Shown in pieces: positions 1 through 8,001 of a DNA stretch of 64,000 nucleotides (its first letter is position 1; every line of letters begins with the position of its first letter). A program made the position numbers and the translations under genes. This stretch comes from Pyrobaculum islandicum DSM 4184. GTDB lineage: Archaea; Thermoproteota; Thermoprotei; Thermoproteales; Thermoproteaceae. The notes beneath the pieces are model-generated. The model was not told the origin of the DNA, did not search any database, and saw only the letters and a list, made by a program, of their open reading frames with translations. The stretch is from NCBI RefSeq assembly GCF_000015205.1, contig NC_008701.1, forward strand, positions 558,001-622,000, in the 5' to 3' direction.

Positions 1-87
1 TTGTGGGCCAAGAGACGTTATTGAGAAATCCTACAGAAGACAAAACAACCGGCTTTTTCCTCCGTCCGGCGACCACCTCACTTTTAA
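1..87 (+). pseudogene. tnpB: 3' remnant of a tnpB-like gene with an in-frame stop
   Basis: The first 87 bases match, at base and protein level, the last codons of the full-length tnpB gene whose 3' end is at 30928. The same LWAKRR-Y-EILQK-KQP series can be read, but the Trp codon TGG of the intact copy is TGA here at 22-24, so the frame is broken before its final stop TAA at 85-87. The window edge cuts off the 5' part, so whether the rest of this copy is intact is unknown. It is followed, as in the intact copy, by a GC-rich structured stretch. Seen directly; assignment by comparison inside the window. Confidence 0.75.
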
Positions 88-116
88 ACTCGTAAGTCCT
101 TTCGCCCACGAACCAA

Positions 117-243
117 CCGGCCCTGGGGACCGGCCGGCTATTGCGGTCTGACGCGCCCGTCCGCCCGGGCACGGCCGGACCCCCACGCCCCGGGTTGTCC
201 AGCGCGACTCGGGCACGTGCCCCGAGCCCCCAGGGAAGGCCGG
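117..243 (+). ncRNA. GC-rich structured tail of tnpB element, omega-RNA candidate
   Basis: A GC-rich block starts 30 bases after the tnpB remnant. Bases 117-128 (CCGGCCCTGGGG) can pair with 227-243 (CCCCCAGGG, AA, GGCCGG), closing a roughly 127-base RNA. Inside is a near-perfect hairpin around CGGGCACGTGCCCCG. The same outer helix, with different bases, is found behind the tnpB copies at 30928 and 27690. TnpB nucleases are known to use a guide RNA (omega-RNA, reRNA) from the 3' end of their element. That this block is such an RNA is inference from position and conserved fold. Confidence 0.5.
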
Positions 244-271
244 TGAAGCAAAGGGGAACTCACCAAAGTCT

Positions 272-289
272 CTAAGTTTTTAAACTTAG
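272..289 (+). promoter_or_regulatory. palindromic promoter of rpl6
   Basis: CTAAGTTT-TT-AAACTTAG is a perfect inverted repeat (8-base arms) containing the T-rich TATA element. Its TTTAAA begins at 279, exactly 26 bases before the rpl6 ATG at 305. This spacing fits a leaderless transcript starting at or next to the ATG. The symmetry could be an operator or chance. Confidence 0.6.
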
Positions 290-304
290 CAAAAAATCGG
301 CTTT

Positions 305-895
305 ATGCATGTAGTATATAGCGTGGAGGAGGTTGAGATTCCTCAAAATGTTAAAGTAAGTGTCGAGAAGATTGGGCCGTTTGATTATGTAGTTAAAGTG
401 AAGGGGCCTCTTGGCGAAATTACCAAGGAGTTTAGAAATACGCCGGTGGTTATGAATTTAAGAGATGGAAAGGTAGTGCTTGAAGTATTTAACGCTAGAA
501 AAAAAGAGTATGCCATCCTTGGCGCTTACAAAGGCATTCTTAGAAATATGTTTCTTGGAGTCACCAAGGGCTGGAGGTACAAGCTGAAGGTTATATACAC
601 GCACTTTCCTATGCTTGTAAAAGTGCAGGGAAATCAACTAATAATTGAGAATTTCCTTGGAAGAAAGTCAAAAATCGTACTTACAATACCCAGTGGTGTA
701 AAGGTAGAAGTAAAAGGCAAGGAGGATATAATAGTAGAGGGCGTAGATAAAGATCTTGTTAGCCAATTTGCGGCTACGATACAGTCGGCCGTAGAGTTGA
801 GAGGAGACGAGAGGCCCTCTCCACACGGCCGCGAAGGCGGTTTAGGCATTGTCGACGGAATCTACGTCGTTGGATATGAACATATTAAAAGTTAA
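305..895 (+). CDS. rpl6: 50S ribosomal protein L6 (uL6)
   Basis: The 196-residue product is archaeal/eukaryal-type L6, a large-subunit protein near the factor-binding region of the ribosome. The two tandem L6 domains are visible: the first (about 10-85) opens with VSVEKIGPFDYVVKVKGPLG, and the second (about 90-180) contains MLVKVQGNQLIIENFLGRKS and the basic linker RGDERP. The length is normal for archaea with a short extra C-terminus. The ATG at 305 lies 26 bases after a TATA element, so the mRNA is probably leaderless. The gene stands alone between transposon debris and a convergent prenyltransferase gene, outside any ribosomal operon visible here. Confidence 0.93.
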   Translation: MHVVYSVEEVEIPQNVKVSVEKIGPFDYVVKVKGPLGEITKEFRNTPVVMNLRDGKVVLEVFNARKKEYAILGAYKGILRNMFLGVTKGWRYKLKVIYTHFPMLVKVQGNQLIIENFLGRKSKIVLTIPSGVKVEVKGKEDIIVEGVDKDLVSQFAATIQSAVELRGDERPSPHGREGGLGIVDGIYVVGYEHIKS

Positions 896-986
896 ATTTT
901 TGGAGCTTACGTGTCGTCTGCGCCTTTGTCTCTGCACTTTATGTCATCATAATATGTACAGTCTTAAATTAGCAGATCTGTTAGTC

Positions 987-1060
987 GGAGGTGCAGAGGG
1001 AATAAGCCCTTTGGCAAATGTAGCAAGCTTCGCCCTTTAGGACAGTGAGGAAGCCTCGTT
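987..1060 (+). ncRNA. possible small structured RNA between rpl6 and ubiA
   Basis: The 214-base gap between two convergent genes has a TATA-like TTAAATT at 964, and 26 bases later a stretch begins that folds well. TGC-AGAGGG pairs with CCCTTT-g-GCA around the loop AATAAG, GCTTC pairs with GAAGC, and outer GAGG pairs with CCTC. A T-run (CGTTTTGTT) follows. No box C/D, tRNA T-loop or RNase P signature is present. An H/ACA-like guide or an unknown sRNA is possible; the reading ORF here is not convincing. Low confidence. Confidence 0.3.
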
Positions 1061-1109
1061 TTGTTAAGAGTTTTGTATTTTTATAGCTAGACTTAATGCT
1101 TAACTAGTG

Positions 1110-1979
1110 CTAGTAGTACCCGACGAAAATTCCAAAAGGTATAAAGATGCCTACGGCGAGGTTTAAGTTAAATCCGCGCGCTACGTCTCCTCTTATGCCT
1201 AGTACTGCTGAGTATATTTCCAAGAAAGCCCCTATCGACGTTAGAACAAGCCCCCATATGTTAAGTCCGTAGCTTATGTAATTGACAATATACAAAGTTG
1301 CAGACGCGGACATTAGGAGAGCAGTTACTATATCGGCAGCTTTTAATCCAAAACACGCCGGTATACTCCCCAGCCTTTGTCTTTTATCAAATTCGTAATC
1401 TCCCTTTGAATACATGACGTCAAATCCGGCGACCCACAATGCCGAAGCTACAACTAATATCCATGGTGTTTTTGCTAAAGCTATTTGTATATCGTCTGGA
1501 TATGTCGCAATAGCCGCGCCCAGGGGTACTAATGCGTAAACTAAGCCTAGGTGTAAATGAGGAATACAGTGAACCCTCTTCGCGTAGGGATACGTCATGA
1601 CGACAGCCAGATATGGCAACGAAAGCGTCAAAGGCCATTTTCCAAGCGCCATCGCTGAAAGTATAAAAATGGCAACGCCGAAGAGGAAGACGCCATAGGC
1701 CTCTCTGAAGCTTATTTTACCAGATACAAGCATCCGTCTTTGAGTTCTAGGATTCAGCTTGTCTATAGGGTAGTCTGCAATATTATTCCAAGCCATCCCA
1801 GCAGTTCTAAGGCCAAAAACAGCAAGTCCTATAAATACGGCTTTCCAAAAGTCGATTACTCCACCTGTTAGTAGTGCCGCGGCATATGCCATGGGAAGGG
1901 TAAAAATAGTGTGTTCTACTCGTATAAACCTGAGGATTCTTATTGTAGTTGTGCCGACAACCTCAGGGTCGAATAGCAC
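1110..1979 (-). CDS. ubiA: UbiA-family polyprenyltransferase
   Basis: A 289-residue integral membrane enzyme of the UbiA family, which transfers a polyprenyl chain to an aromatic acceptor. Both Asp-rich Mg2+/diphosphate motifs are present: NNIADYPID at 65-73 (N66, D69, D73) and D187...D194...D198 in GFDVMYSKGDYEFDK. About eight or nine hydrophobic segments are seen. The strongest similarity by eye is to 4-hydroxybenzoate/menaquinone-type prenyltransferases (UbiA, MqnP), which would fit quinone supply for the succinate dehydrogenase and EtfABCX in this window. A geranylgeranylglyceryl-phosphate synthase role is less likely. Acceptor specificity cannot be read from the sequence. It converges with rpl6; its start lies 62 bases from the divergent thioredoxin gene. 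Confidence 0.85.
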   Translation of the reverse strand: MLFDPEVVGTTTIRILRFIRVEHTIFTLPMAYAAALLTGGVIDFWKAVFIGLAVFGLRTAGMAWNNIADYPIDKLNPRTQRRMLVSGKISFREAYGVFLFGVAIFILSAMALGKWPLTLSLPYLAVVMTYPYAKRVHCIPHLHLGLVYALVPLGAAIATYPDDIQIALAKTPWILVVASALWVAGFDVMYSKGDYEFDKRQRLGSIPACFGLKAADIVTALLMSASATLYIVNYISYGLNIWGLVLTSIGAFLEIYSAVLGIRGDVARGFNLNLAVGIFIPFGIFVGYY

Positions 1980-2041
1980 TTTTGTCTACACTACTGGATT
2001 AAAATAGATTAATATATTTAAGCCAGGAGTAAAGATAGCGT

Positions 2042-2464
2042 GTGGACGAGATAGATAGGTTGCTATGGAAAAAAGCGGTTGAGATAACTAGCAGAAAAAC
2101 GCAGAAATGCTGTCTAGTGAGCTATACGCCTGGCCATGTCTTGTCTGATGTTTCACAATTTAAAAACGCCGTGATGGGGTGTAGAGTAACTTTTGTCATG
2201 TTTTTTGGCAAAACATGTCCCTATTGTCAAATGTTCGACCCGATCTTTAGATATATAGGAGAGAAATATCGTGAATATGCAAATTTTGTAAAAGCAGATA
2301 TAGAGGAGTTCTACAATATAGCGATTCGACTAGGTATAATGGCGACGCCGACCACTGTGGCTTTTTTAAATGGACAGCCCATAGAGGTGGCACCAGGCTT
2401 TATGACGGCTCCGCAGTTCAAGACATTTGTAGAAACTGTACTTAGCCACGCCGGTTGTAAATAG
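2042..2464 (+). CDS. thioredoxin-fold protein with CPYC active site
   Basis: A 140-residue protein starting at GTG. It has a thioredoxin fold with CPYC at 59-62 (GKTCPYCQMF) and the cis-Pro region MATPTTVAF about 45 residues later. The CPYC dipeptide is glutaredoxin-like. There is no signal peptide, so it is probably a cytosolic dithiol/disulfide oxidoreductase. About 40 extra N-terminal residues, including the pair CC at 23-24, precede the fold. The flavin disulfide reductase gene starts 26 bases downstream on the same strand, which suggests the two work together, the reductase possibly reducing this protein or small thiols. Confidence 0.85.
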   Translation: MDEIDRLLWKKAVEITSRKTQKCCLVSYTPGHVLSDVSQFKNAVMGCRVTFVMFFGKTCPYCQMFDPIFRYIGEKYREYANFVKADIEEFYNIAIRLGIMATPTTVAFLNGQPIEVAPGFMTAPQFKTFVETVLSHAGCK

Positions 2465-2490
2465 TTTTAAAGTCGTATCGCGCTATTCAT

Positions 2491-3837
2491 ATGGTAAGAG
2501 TAGTTATAGTCGGAGGCGGCGCTGCCGGAGCTTCTGCAGCTGCCAGAGCAAGAAGACTAGATCCCAATGCTGAGATTATATTAATAGAGAGAGGCTCGAT
2601 GATAACTCACGCACCTTGTGGAATGCCTTATGCCATAGGGGGAGTTGTTAAAAGTCACGAAGATCTGATGACGTACAAACCTGAGGAGTTTGAAAAAGAG
2701 AGGAACATCAGGGTTTTAATAAGATCTACCGTTACGGAGATAGATGTAGATAAGCGTGTCGTAGTTGTCGAAAGAGGGAACAACACTGAGAAGATTTCTT
2801 GGGATAAGCTAGTGATAGCAACAGGCGCAAAACCTCTGATACCTAAAATTCCCGGCGTAGAACTGAGGGGGATATTAACTATGAGACACCCCGACGAAGT
2901 GCCAGAGTTAAAGGCGCAACTAGAGACTGCAAATACTGTTGCAATTGTGGGAGGTGGATACATAGGTGTTGAAATGGCTGAGATATTACTCGAATTAGGA
3001 AAGAAGGTAGTTCTCTTTGAGATGTTTAACCAAGTACTCCCAACAGCCCTCGATCCAGATATGGCGGCTATTGTCGCAGATGAGATGAAAAATCGCGGTG
3101 TAGAACTCCACTTAGGAGAGAAAGTTGTAGAATTCTCTGGCGCGGGACACGTTAGTAAAGTGATTACTGAGAAAGGTGAGTATAAAGTAGACAAAGTAAT
3201 ACTTGCTGTAGGCGTAAGACCAGACGTAGATCTTGCTGTAAAGGCTGGAGCTAAATTAGGCGAGACGGGAGCCGTCTATGTAAATGAATACATGGAAACG
3301 ACTGTGCCTGACATATATGCTGCTGGCGACGTAGCAGAAAAGACGCATAGAGTTACCGGACGTAGAGTTTGGATTCCATTGGCGCCTACCGCAAATAAAG
3401 AGGGCCAGGTCGCTGGTGGAAACTCTGTCAAGGGGCGTGTGTTAAAGTTTCCTGGTGTCGTTGGAACTGCAGTCACTAAGTTCTACAGTCTCTATATTGC
3501 CAGGACTGGATTAAGTGAGAGAGAGGCAAGAGAGTTGGGCTATAAAGTTCAAAGCACGTTGATAAAAGCTAGGACTAAGGCTCATTATATGCCGGGAGGA
3601 GAGCCTGTTAGTATAAAGCTAGTGGCTGAGGAATCTACAGGTAGTATACTTGGCGCACAGATAGTCGGCAAGAGCCAAATAGTTGCATCCTATGCCGACA
3701 TCATCGCATTAGCTGTTCAATCTAGGTATACAATTGAGGATTTATTCTTCTCCGATCTGGGCTATATGCCAGATGTAGCTCCCGTATGGCATCCATTAAT
3801 CGTAGCGGCAAGGGTGTTAAGCAGAGGAAAGTTATAG
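2491..3837 (+). CDS. FAD-dependent disulfide reductase, CoA-disulfide reductase/NADH oxidase type
   Basis: A 448-residue flavoprotein with two Rossmann domains: FAD-binding GGGAAG at 8-13 and NAD(P)H-binding IVGGGYIG near 151-158. The single redox Cys43 in APCGMPYAIGG is the hallmark of the NADH oxidase/peroxidase/CoA-disulfide reductase group, which lacks the CxxxxC pair of glutathione reductase. The second FAD motif (PDIYAAGDVAE) and the C-terminal dimerisation domain are complete. Likely substrates are CoA disulfide, polysulfide or oxygen; the sequence does not decide. It follows the thioredoxin-like gene by 26 bases and is probably cotranscribed with it. Confidence 0.88.
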   Translation: MVRVVIVGGGAAGASAAARARRLDPNAEIILIERGSMITHAPCGMPYAIGGVVKSHEDLMTYKPEEFEKERNIRVLIRSTVTEIDVDKRVVVVERGNNTEKISWDKLVIATGAKPLIPKIPGVELRGILTMRHPDEVPELKAQLETANTVAIVGGGYIGVEMAEILLELGKKVVLFEMFNQVLPTALDPDMAAIVADEMKNRGVELHLGEKVVEFSGAGHVSKVITEKGEYKVDKVILAVGVRPDVDLAVKAGAKLGETGAVYVNEYMETTVPDIYAAGDVAEKTHRVTGRRVWIPLAPTANKEGQVAGGNSVKGRVLKFPGVVGTAVTKFYSLYIARTGLSEREARELGYKVQSTLIKARTKAHYMPGGEPVSIKLVAEESTGSILGAQIVGKSQIVASYADIIALAVQSRYTIEDLFFSDLGYMPDVAPVWHPLIVAARVLSRGKL

Positions 3838-3906
3838 TTTTTGGCTAGCAGATTTCCAGCTTTTTGGTAAAAACATGTTTTAATTCTAGTCTAAGCTACC
3901 TTAGTC

Positions 3907-4836
3907 ATGATTACAATAATTGGAAGCGGCAGAGTTGGCACCGCGGCGGCAGTTATAATGGGATTGCTTAAAATAGACACAAAGATTCTGCTAATAGACA
4001 TCATAAAAGGGTTGCCTCAGGGAGAGGCTTTAGATATGAATCACATGAGTTCAATATTAGGTCTCGACGTAGAGTATTTTGGTTCTAATGAATATAAAGA
4101 CATGGAGGGTAGCGACTTGGTAATTGTAACAGCTGGGCTTCCGAGAAAACCAGGTATGACAAGAGAACAGTTGTTGGAGGCAAACGCCAAGATAGTTAGT
4201 GAAATAGGTAAAGAGATTAAGAGATACGCGCCTAACTCTGTAGTAATATTAACAACAAATCCGCTCGACGCGATGACATATGTAATGTGGAAATCCACAG
4301 GTTTTCCAAGAGAGAGGGTAATTGGCTTTAGTGGCGTGTTAGACGCGGGTCGCCTTGCCTACTATGCTGCCAAAAAACTTGGCGTATCGCCTGCGTCAAT
4401 ACTCCCCATAGTCTTGGGCCAACATGGGGAGAGTATGTTCCCTGTGCCAAGCAAGAGCTTTATACATGGCGTACCGCTCAGCAGACTATTGACAGAGGAA
4501 CAATTGAAAGAGGTTGTGGAAGAAACGGTCAAGGCTGGTGCCAGGATAACAGAGCTAAGGGGTTTCTCGTCGAATTGGGGTCCGGGCGCTGGATTAGCGC
4601 TAATGGCAGAGGCTGTAAAACGTGACACCAAGAGGTCTCTTATAGCCTCGGTTGTGCTTCAGGGAGAGTATGATGTGCGCGACGTCCCAGTAGAGGTTCC
4701 AGTGATACTTGGGAGAAGCGGCGTTCTAAAAGTACTAGAGATTGAGCTTTCAGCAGAGGAGAGACAGAAGTTTATGCAAAGCGTAGAGGCGATAAGGAAA
4801 CTCATCGCCTCTATACCGTCAAATTATCTCCAGTAA
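3907..4836 (+). CDS. mdh: malate dehydrogenase
   Basis: A 309-residue member of the lactate/malate dehydrogenase family, interconverting malate and oxaloacetate with NAD(P)H. Visible are the nucleotide-binding IGSGRVG at 5-11, Asp31 at the end of strand 2 (favours NAD), the substrate-binding Arg80 and Arg86 in GLPRKPGMTR, DAGR with Arg149, and the catalytic His173 in LGQHGES. Arg at the position-102 equivalent supports malate rather than lactate as substrate. Starts at ATG 3907 about 70 bases after the reductase gene. With succinate dehydrogenase elsewhere in the window it provides two steps of the citric acid cycle. Confidence 0.93.
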   Translation: MITIIGSGRVGTAAAVIMGLLKIDTKILLIDIIKGLPQGEALDMNHMSSILGLDVEYFGSNEYKDMEGSDLVIVTAGLPRKPGMTREQLLEANAKIVSEIGKEIKRYAPNSVVILTTNPLDAMTYVMWKSTGFPRERVIGFSGVLDAGRLAYYAAKKLGVSPASILPIVLGQHGESMFPVPSKSFIHGVPLSRLLTEEQLKEVVEETVKAGARITELRGFSSNWGPGAGLALMAEAVKRDTKRSLIASVVLQGEYDVRDVPVEVPVILGRSGVLKVLEIELSAEERQKFMQSVEAIRKLIASIPSNYLQ

Positions 4837-4866
4837 ATTTTATACCTCTTTTCTCTCCTAATTCCT

Positions 4867-5238
4867 ATGGCTCAAGCTTTACTGGAAATAACTAGTAGCA
4901 AAGGGAAATTGATAGTAATGGAAGATGTAGAGCTGGGACATGTGTTTGCCGTAATTCCATATGAGAAAAGAGCGAATCCGACTCTCATTAGAGAGTTGCG
5001 GGAGCAAACGCTTGATCCTTGGAGATACGTCAATGGAGTAGGGTTTGTTCTCGACCTGACCGCTTGGAAACAACAATCTTCTATAGATATAGACTATGTG
5101 AAGAATAAAATAGAGAAGTATAGAGAAATTTTAGACACTGTTTTTCAATTCCTTGAGACCGCCTCTGCTAAAGAACCCAAGAAGAAGACTACCAAAAAGA
5201 AGAAAAGCAAGAAGAAGTCGAAAAAGAAAAAATCTTAG
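4867..5238 (+). CDS. small protein with long lysine-rich C-terminal tail
   Basis: Not recognised as a known family. The 123-residue product has a compact N-terminal part (1-95; a beta-rich first half, then a helix around VKNKIEKYREILDTVFQFLE) followed by about 24 residues made almost only of Lys, Ser and Thr (KEPKKKTTKKKKSKKK...). Such tails bind nucleic acid or acidic surfaces in other proteins; a chromatin or RNA-associated role is inference only. The coding run of AAG/AAA is not mirrored by unusual flanking sequence. It sits alone, 31 bases after mdh and 50 bases before the protein disulfide oxidoreductase. Confidence 0.75.
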   Translation: MAQALLEITSSKGKLIVMEDVELGHVFAVIPYEKRANPTLIRELREQTLDPWRYVNGVGFVLDLTAWKQQSSIDIDYVKNKIEKYREILDTVFQFLETASAKEPKKKTTKKKKSKKKSKKKKS

Positions 5239-5287
5239 AAAAAATAGTGTGGCATAAGTTTAAAATATCCACATCGATTATTTGCGC

Positions 5288-6022
5288 ATGGCTACACCAA
5301 TAGGCGGACCTGAAGAGGAAGTGCCTCATATAGAAGTAGACGAAGAGACTAGGGAGATCATTAGGGAGATGTTATCCCAAATGGAGAACCCTGTGGAGAT
5401 AAACTTCTTTACAAGTCAGAATTGTGCAGGCCGTGAGACTAATTGGTGTATACCTACCGAAGAGTTTCTAGATCTACTAATACAACTGGCGCCGCAGGAG
5501 AAACTACGTCTTAATAAATACTTGTATGAAAAAGACGCAGAGAGTTTTAAAAAATTTGGCGTGGAACCTCAGCGTGTGCCAGTGGTATACTTTGGCAACG
5601 GCTTTATTAGGTATCTTGGCGCACCTCTTGGAGAAGAGGTCAGAGCGTTTATAGAGACTGTTATTAGACTTAGTACGGGTAAGACAGGGCTTAGGCAAAA
5701 AACTAGGGCTGAGCTTTCTACACTTGCACAGAGTGCTTCAAAACGTGTCTACATCTTAACTGTAGTTACGCCAAGCTGCCCATATTGTCCATATGCTGTC
5801 CTCTTGGCAAATATGTTTGCATATGAAAGCAAAGGGAAAGTTGTGTCTGTTGTAGTAGAGGCACACGAAAACCCAGATATAGCAGATATGTACGGCGTGA
5901 CAGGAGTTCCAGCTGTAATTTTACAAGCCGAAGACGTTTCAGTTGGAGATGTAGAATTTGTAGGCGTACCCCCAGAGCACGAGCTTTTGGCGCGAGTTAA
6001 AAACCACATGGGTCTCTCTTAA
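5288..6022 (+). CDS. pdo: protein disulfide oxidoreductase (double thioredoxin fold)
   Basis: A 244-residue protein with two thioredoxin-like units, the design of hyperthermophile PDO, which makes or rearranges intracellular disulfides. The C-terminal unit has the canonical CPYC at 164-167 (TPSCPYCPYA) and cis-Pro GVPAV. The N-terminal unit has C46 and C54 separated by seven residues (NCAGRETNWC) instead of a CxxC, so this half is probably not a normal redox site. The ATG at 5288 is preferred over an in-frame TTG two codons upstream. Its stop overlaps the next gene's start (TAATG), so the two are cotranscribed. Confidence 0.88.
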   Translation: MATPIGGPEEEVPHIEVDEETREIIREMLSQMENPVEINFFTSQNCAGRETNWCIPTEEFLDLLIQLAPQEKLRLNKYLYEKDAESFKKFGVEPQRVPVVYFGNGFIRYLGAPLGEEVRAFIETVIRLSTGKTGLRQKTRAELSTLAQSASKRVYILTVVTPSCPYCPYAVLLANMFAYESKGKVVSVVVEAHENPDIADMYGVTGVPAVILQAEDVSVGDVEFVGVPPEHELLARVKNHMGLS

Positions 6023-6579
6023 TGAAGATACGTGTTGTTACAGGAAATCCGCACAAGTTGTTAGAAATTTCCAAAATCCTAGCCCCTTTTGGAATCTCTG
6101 TAGAGAGGCTGGACGTCAAAAAAATAGAAATTCAAGATGACGACGTAATTAATATAGCCAAGAACGCGGCCGAAATCTTATGTCCCATATACGGAGATTT
6201 CATTGTGGTTGAAGACACGGGGCTTTATATAGGAGCGCTAGGCGGCTTTCCTGGTCCTTATGCAGAGTATGTATATAGAACCATCGGTTTGAAAGGCTTG
6301 CTAAAGCTAATGGAGGGCATTGTCGACCGTAGGGCTGTTTTTAAATGCGCCGCAGCTATATGTGTAGAGGGGACTGTTCACATTTTTATCGGCGAGACGC
6401 AGGGCTATATAACCCGTGAGCCCAGGGGCAACAGAGGGTTTGGCTACGATCCCGTGTTTGTGCCAGAGGGCGAGACTTTGACATATGCAGAGATGGATGA
6501 AGAAACAAAAAACAAGGTTTCGCATCGTGCTAAGGCGTTTACAGCTTTGGGCAACTGGCTTATATCTAAATTTAAATAA
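6022..6579 (+). CDS. rdgB: XTP/dITP diphosphatase (Ham1/RdgB family)
   Basis: A 185-residue house-cleaning enzyme that hydrolyses deaminated purine nucleoside triphosphates (ITP, XTP, dITP) to monophosphate and diphosphate, keeping them out of DNA and RNA. Family signatures: the N-terminal TGNPHKLLEI, the VVEDTGLYI acidic metal site (about 72-80), GFPGPYAEYV, and the RGFGYDPVFVP and VSHRAKAF segments near the C-terminus. The length is typical. Translationally coupled to the disulfide oxidoreductase gene by a TAATG overlap. Confidence 0.92.
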   Translation: MKIRVVTGNPHKLLEISKILAPFGISVERLDVKKIEIQDDDVINIAKNAAEILCPIYGDFIVVEDTGLYIGALGGFPGPYAEYVYRTIGLKGLLKLMEGIVDRRAVFKCAAAICVEGTVHIFIGETQGYITREPRGNRGFGYDPVFVPEGETLTYAEMDEETKNKVSHRAKAFTALGNWLISKFK

Positions 6580-6598
6580 AGATGAAGTATTTTAAGCT

Positions 6599-7447
6599 GT
6601 GGATGTGTTTAGAAGGCCTGTAATAGAGTTTGCTACTAGAAACGTTGTTACAGCAAGTGAGAAGGATAAAGTGCTCAATGCTATGAAGACTATGGTTAAC
6701 CTAGATATCAGACGGTTGCCTATTGTACGTGGCGATAAGTTAATAGGCATAATAACAATGCTTGATATATTAGATGCGATATATTCCTGGATTAGCGATA
6801 AAAATACCGAGGGCTCTCTGTATAGTGATATCTATATGAAGAGCGTGATTGAAATAGGGACTAGAAGTGTAATTTCTGCACGTCCTGAGACCCCATTAGG
6901 CGAGGTGATAGCACTTTTCCTCCGCCATAACTTTGGCTCTATGCCAATAGTAGATGAGACAGGGCGGTTAGTTGGCATATTTACAGAGTGGGATGTGTTA
7001 AAGGTCGCGTCACAACTAGACTTCCCACACAGAGTTCGCGATGTAATGACGAGAATAGTCTATGTGTTGACGCCTTATTCTACTGTAATGGACGTGTTAG
7101 AGGGTATTACAATCTATAAATTCAGGAGGTATCCAATAGTGGACGAAACAGGCAAAGTGATAGCGATGTTACACGCAAAAGATGTACTTAGATATTTTGC
7201 TTCTGACGAAGTTATTGAGAAAATCAAGCAGGGAGCTGTAGAAGATATAGTGAGTAACTATGCGATAAATATTGCAAAATCGCCCATATTTGTAGCTAAG
7301 CCAAACGACCCAGTTATAGACGTCGTCAAGAGAATGCTTGAGTATGATGTCGGCGGAGTCCCTGTAGTTAACGAGGAGGGCACGGCGGTTATAGGTATGG
7401 TGACTGAAAAAACCTTAATGCTCCTCTTTGAGGGCTCTGCGGAGTAG
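6599..7447 (+). CDS. protein of four CBS domains
   Basis: The 282-residue product is built almost wholly from four CBS motifs, seen as repeating blocks of the form V(I/L)ARPETPLGEVIALFLRHNFGSMPIVDETGRLVGIFTEWDVL. CBS pairs bind adenosine nucleotides or SAM and sense energy or metabolite state; stand-alone CBS proteins act on partners that cannot be named here. Start is GTG at 6599. The gene overlaps the 3' end of the convergent membrane-protein gene by 33 bases, so antisense pairing of the two transcripts is possible. Confidence 0.88.
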   Translation: MDVFRRPVIEFATRNVVTASEKDKVLNAMKTMVNLDIRRLPIVRGDKLIGIITMLDILDAIYSWISDKNTEGSLYSDIYMKSVIEIGTRSVISARPETPLGEVIALFLRHNFGSMPIVDETGRLVGIFTEWDVLKVASQLDFPHRVRDVMTRIVYVLTPYSTVMDVLEGITIYKFRRYPIVDETGKVIAMLHAKDVLRYFASDEVIEKIKQGAVEDIVSNYAINIAKSPIFVAKPNDPVIDVVKRMLEYDVGGVPVVNEEGTAVIGMVTEKTLMLLFEGSAE

Positions 7448-7960
7448 TAAAACACTCAGCGCCACGAAAAGACTCATAGAAGCGGCCGTTGCCCCGGCCA
7501 TTACAGCTATAAGAAGAGACGGCGTAGAAACTGTGGCAGAGAAGTTAGATTTACACTCCACATACAAGCTTCTTGTTCTATACATCTCTAGGTGTTGGGT
7601 TGCCGTTGTAGGGGTGAGTATGTTGTTTTTATCTCTGCATATGATCTTTGCCTTTGGATCCTTTAGTACTACTATGGCGATATCTGTACCTACAGTACAT
7701 GTAATGTAGAACTCTGGCCTATCTGGCCAGAGCGATAGTAGGCATTGAGGGTTGCCATAATAAATGCCATACACAGTGTAAGACCCATTGAAGTACCAAC
7801 TAACCTTCTGTGGCAAGGGTATGCTTTGTCCATCAACTACTAAAGTTCCATTTATAACGGCGGCTGTGTAGTTACCAGAAGGCCCCTTAACTAACAAAAC
7901 TCCACCCCAGACTGTGAAGACCAGTATCATTATGAATAGGAGGGCCAATTTGTACATCAT
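7415..7960 (-). CDS. membrane-anchored protein, two terminal TM helices
   Basis: Not recognised. The 181-residue product has an N-terminal hydrophobic segment (about 4-24, LALLFIMILVFTVWGGVLLV), an extracytoplasmic-looking beta-rich middle with N-glycosylation-type sequons and three Cys, and a C-terminal TM helix (about 148-172) ending in RRALKEEH. Topology is probably outside domain with both ends in the membrane; the first segment may instead be a signal peptide. Diverges from the Lhr helicase gene; its 3' end overlaps the CBS gene by 33 bases. Confidence 0.7.
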   Translation of the reverse strand: MMYKLALLFIMILVFTVWGGVLLVKGPSGNYTAAVINGTLVVDGQSIPLPQKVSWYFNGSYTVYGIYYGNPQCLLSLWPDRPEFYITCTVGTDIAIVVLKDPKAKIICRDKNNILTPTTATQHLEMYRTRSLYVECKSNFSATVSTPSLLIAVMAGATAASMSLFVALSVLLLRRALKEEH

Positions 7961-8001
7961 GGCCAGCGTATGAGTAAAATTTAATAAACGTTTTGTTTAG
8001 C

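Noticed and set aside
31-216. Minus-strand 61-codon open frame
   Set aside because: It is the complement of the tnpB 3' remnant and its GC-rich structured tail; composition follows the GC content, not a protein.
900-955. Box C/D RNA on the minus strand (ATGATGA near 945)
   Set aside because: A perfect box C is present but no CTGA box D follows at guide distance.
849-1040. 63-codon plus-strand frame after rpl6
   Set aside because: Begins inside rpl6, runs through a probable RNA and promoter region, and has no domain or start signal.
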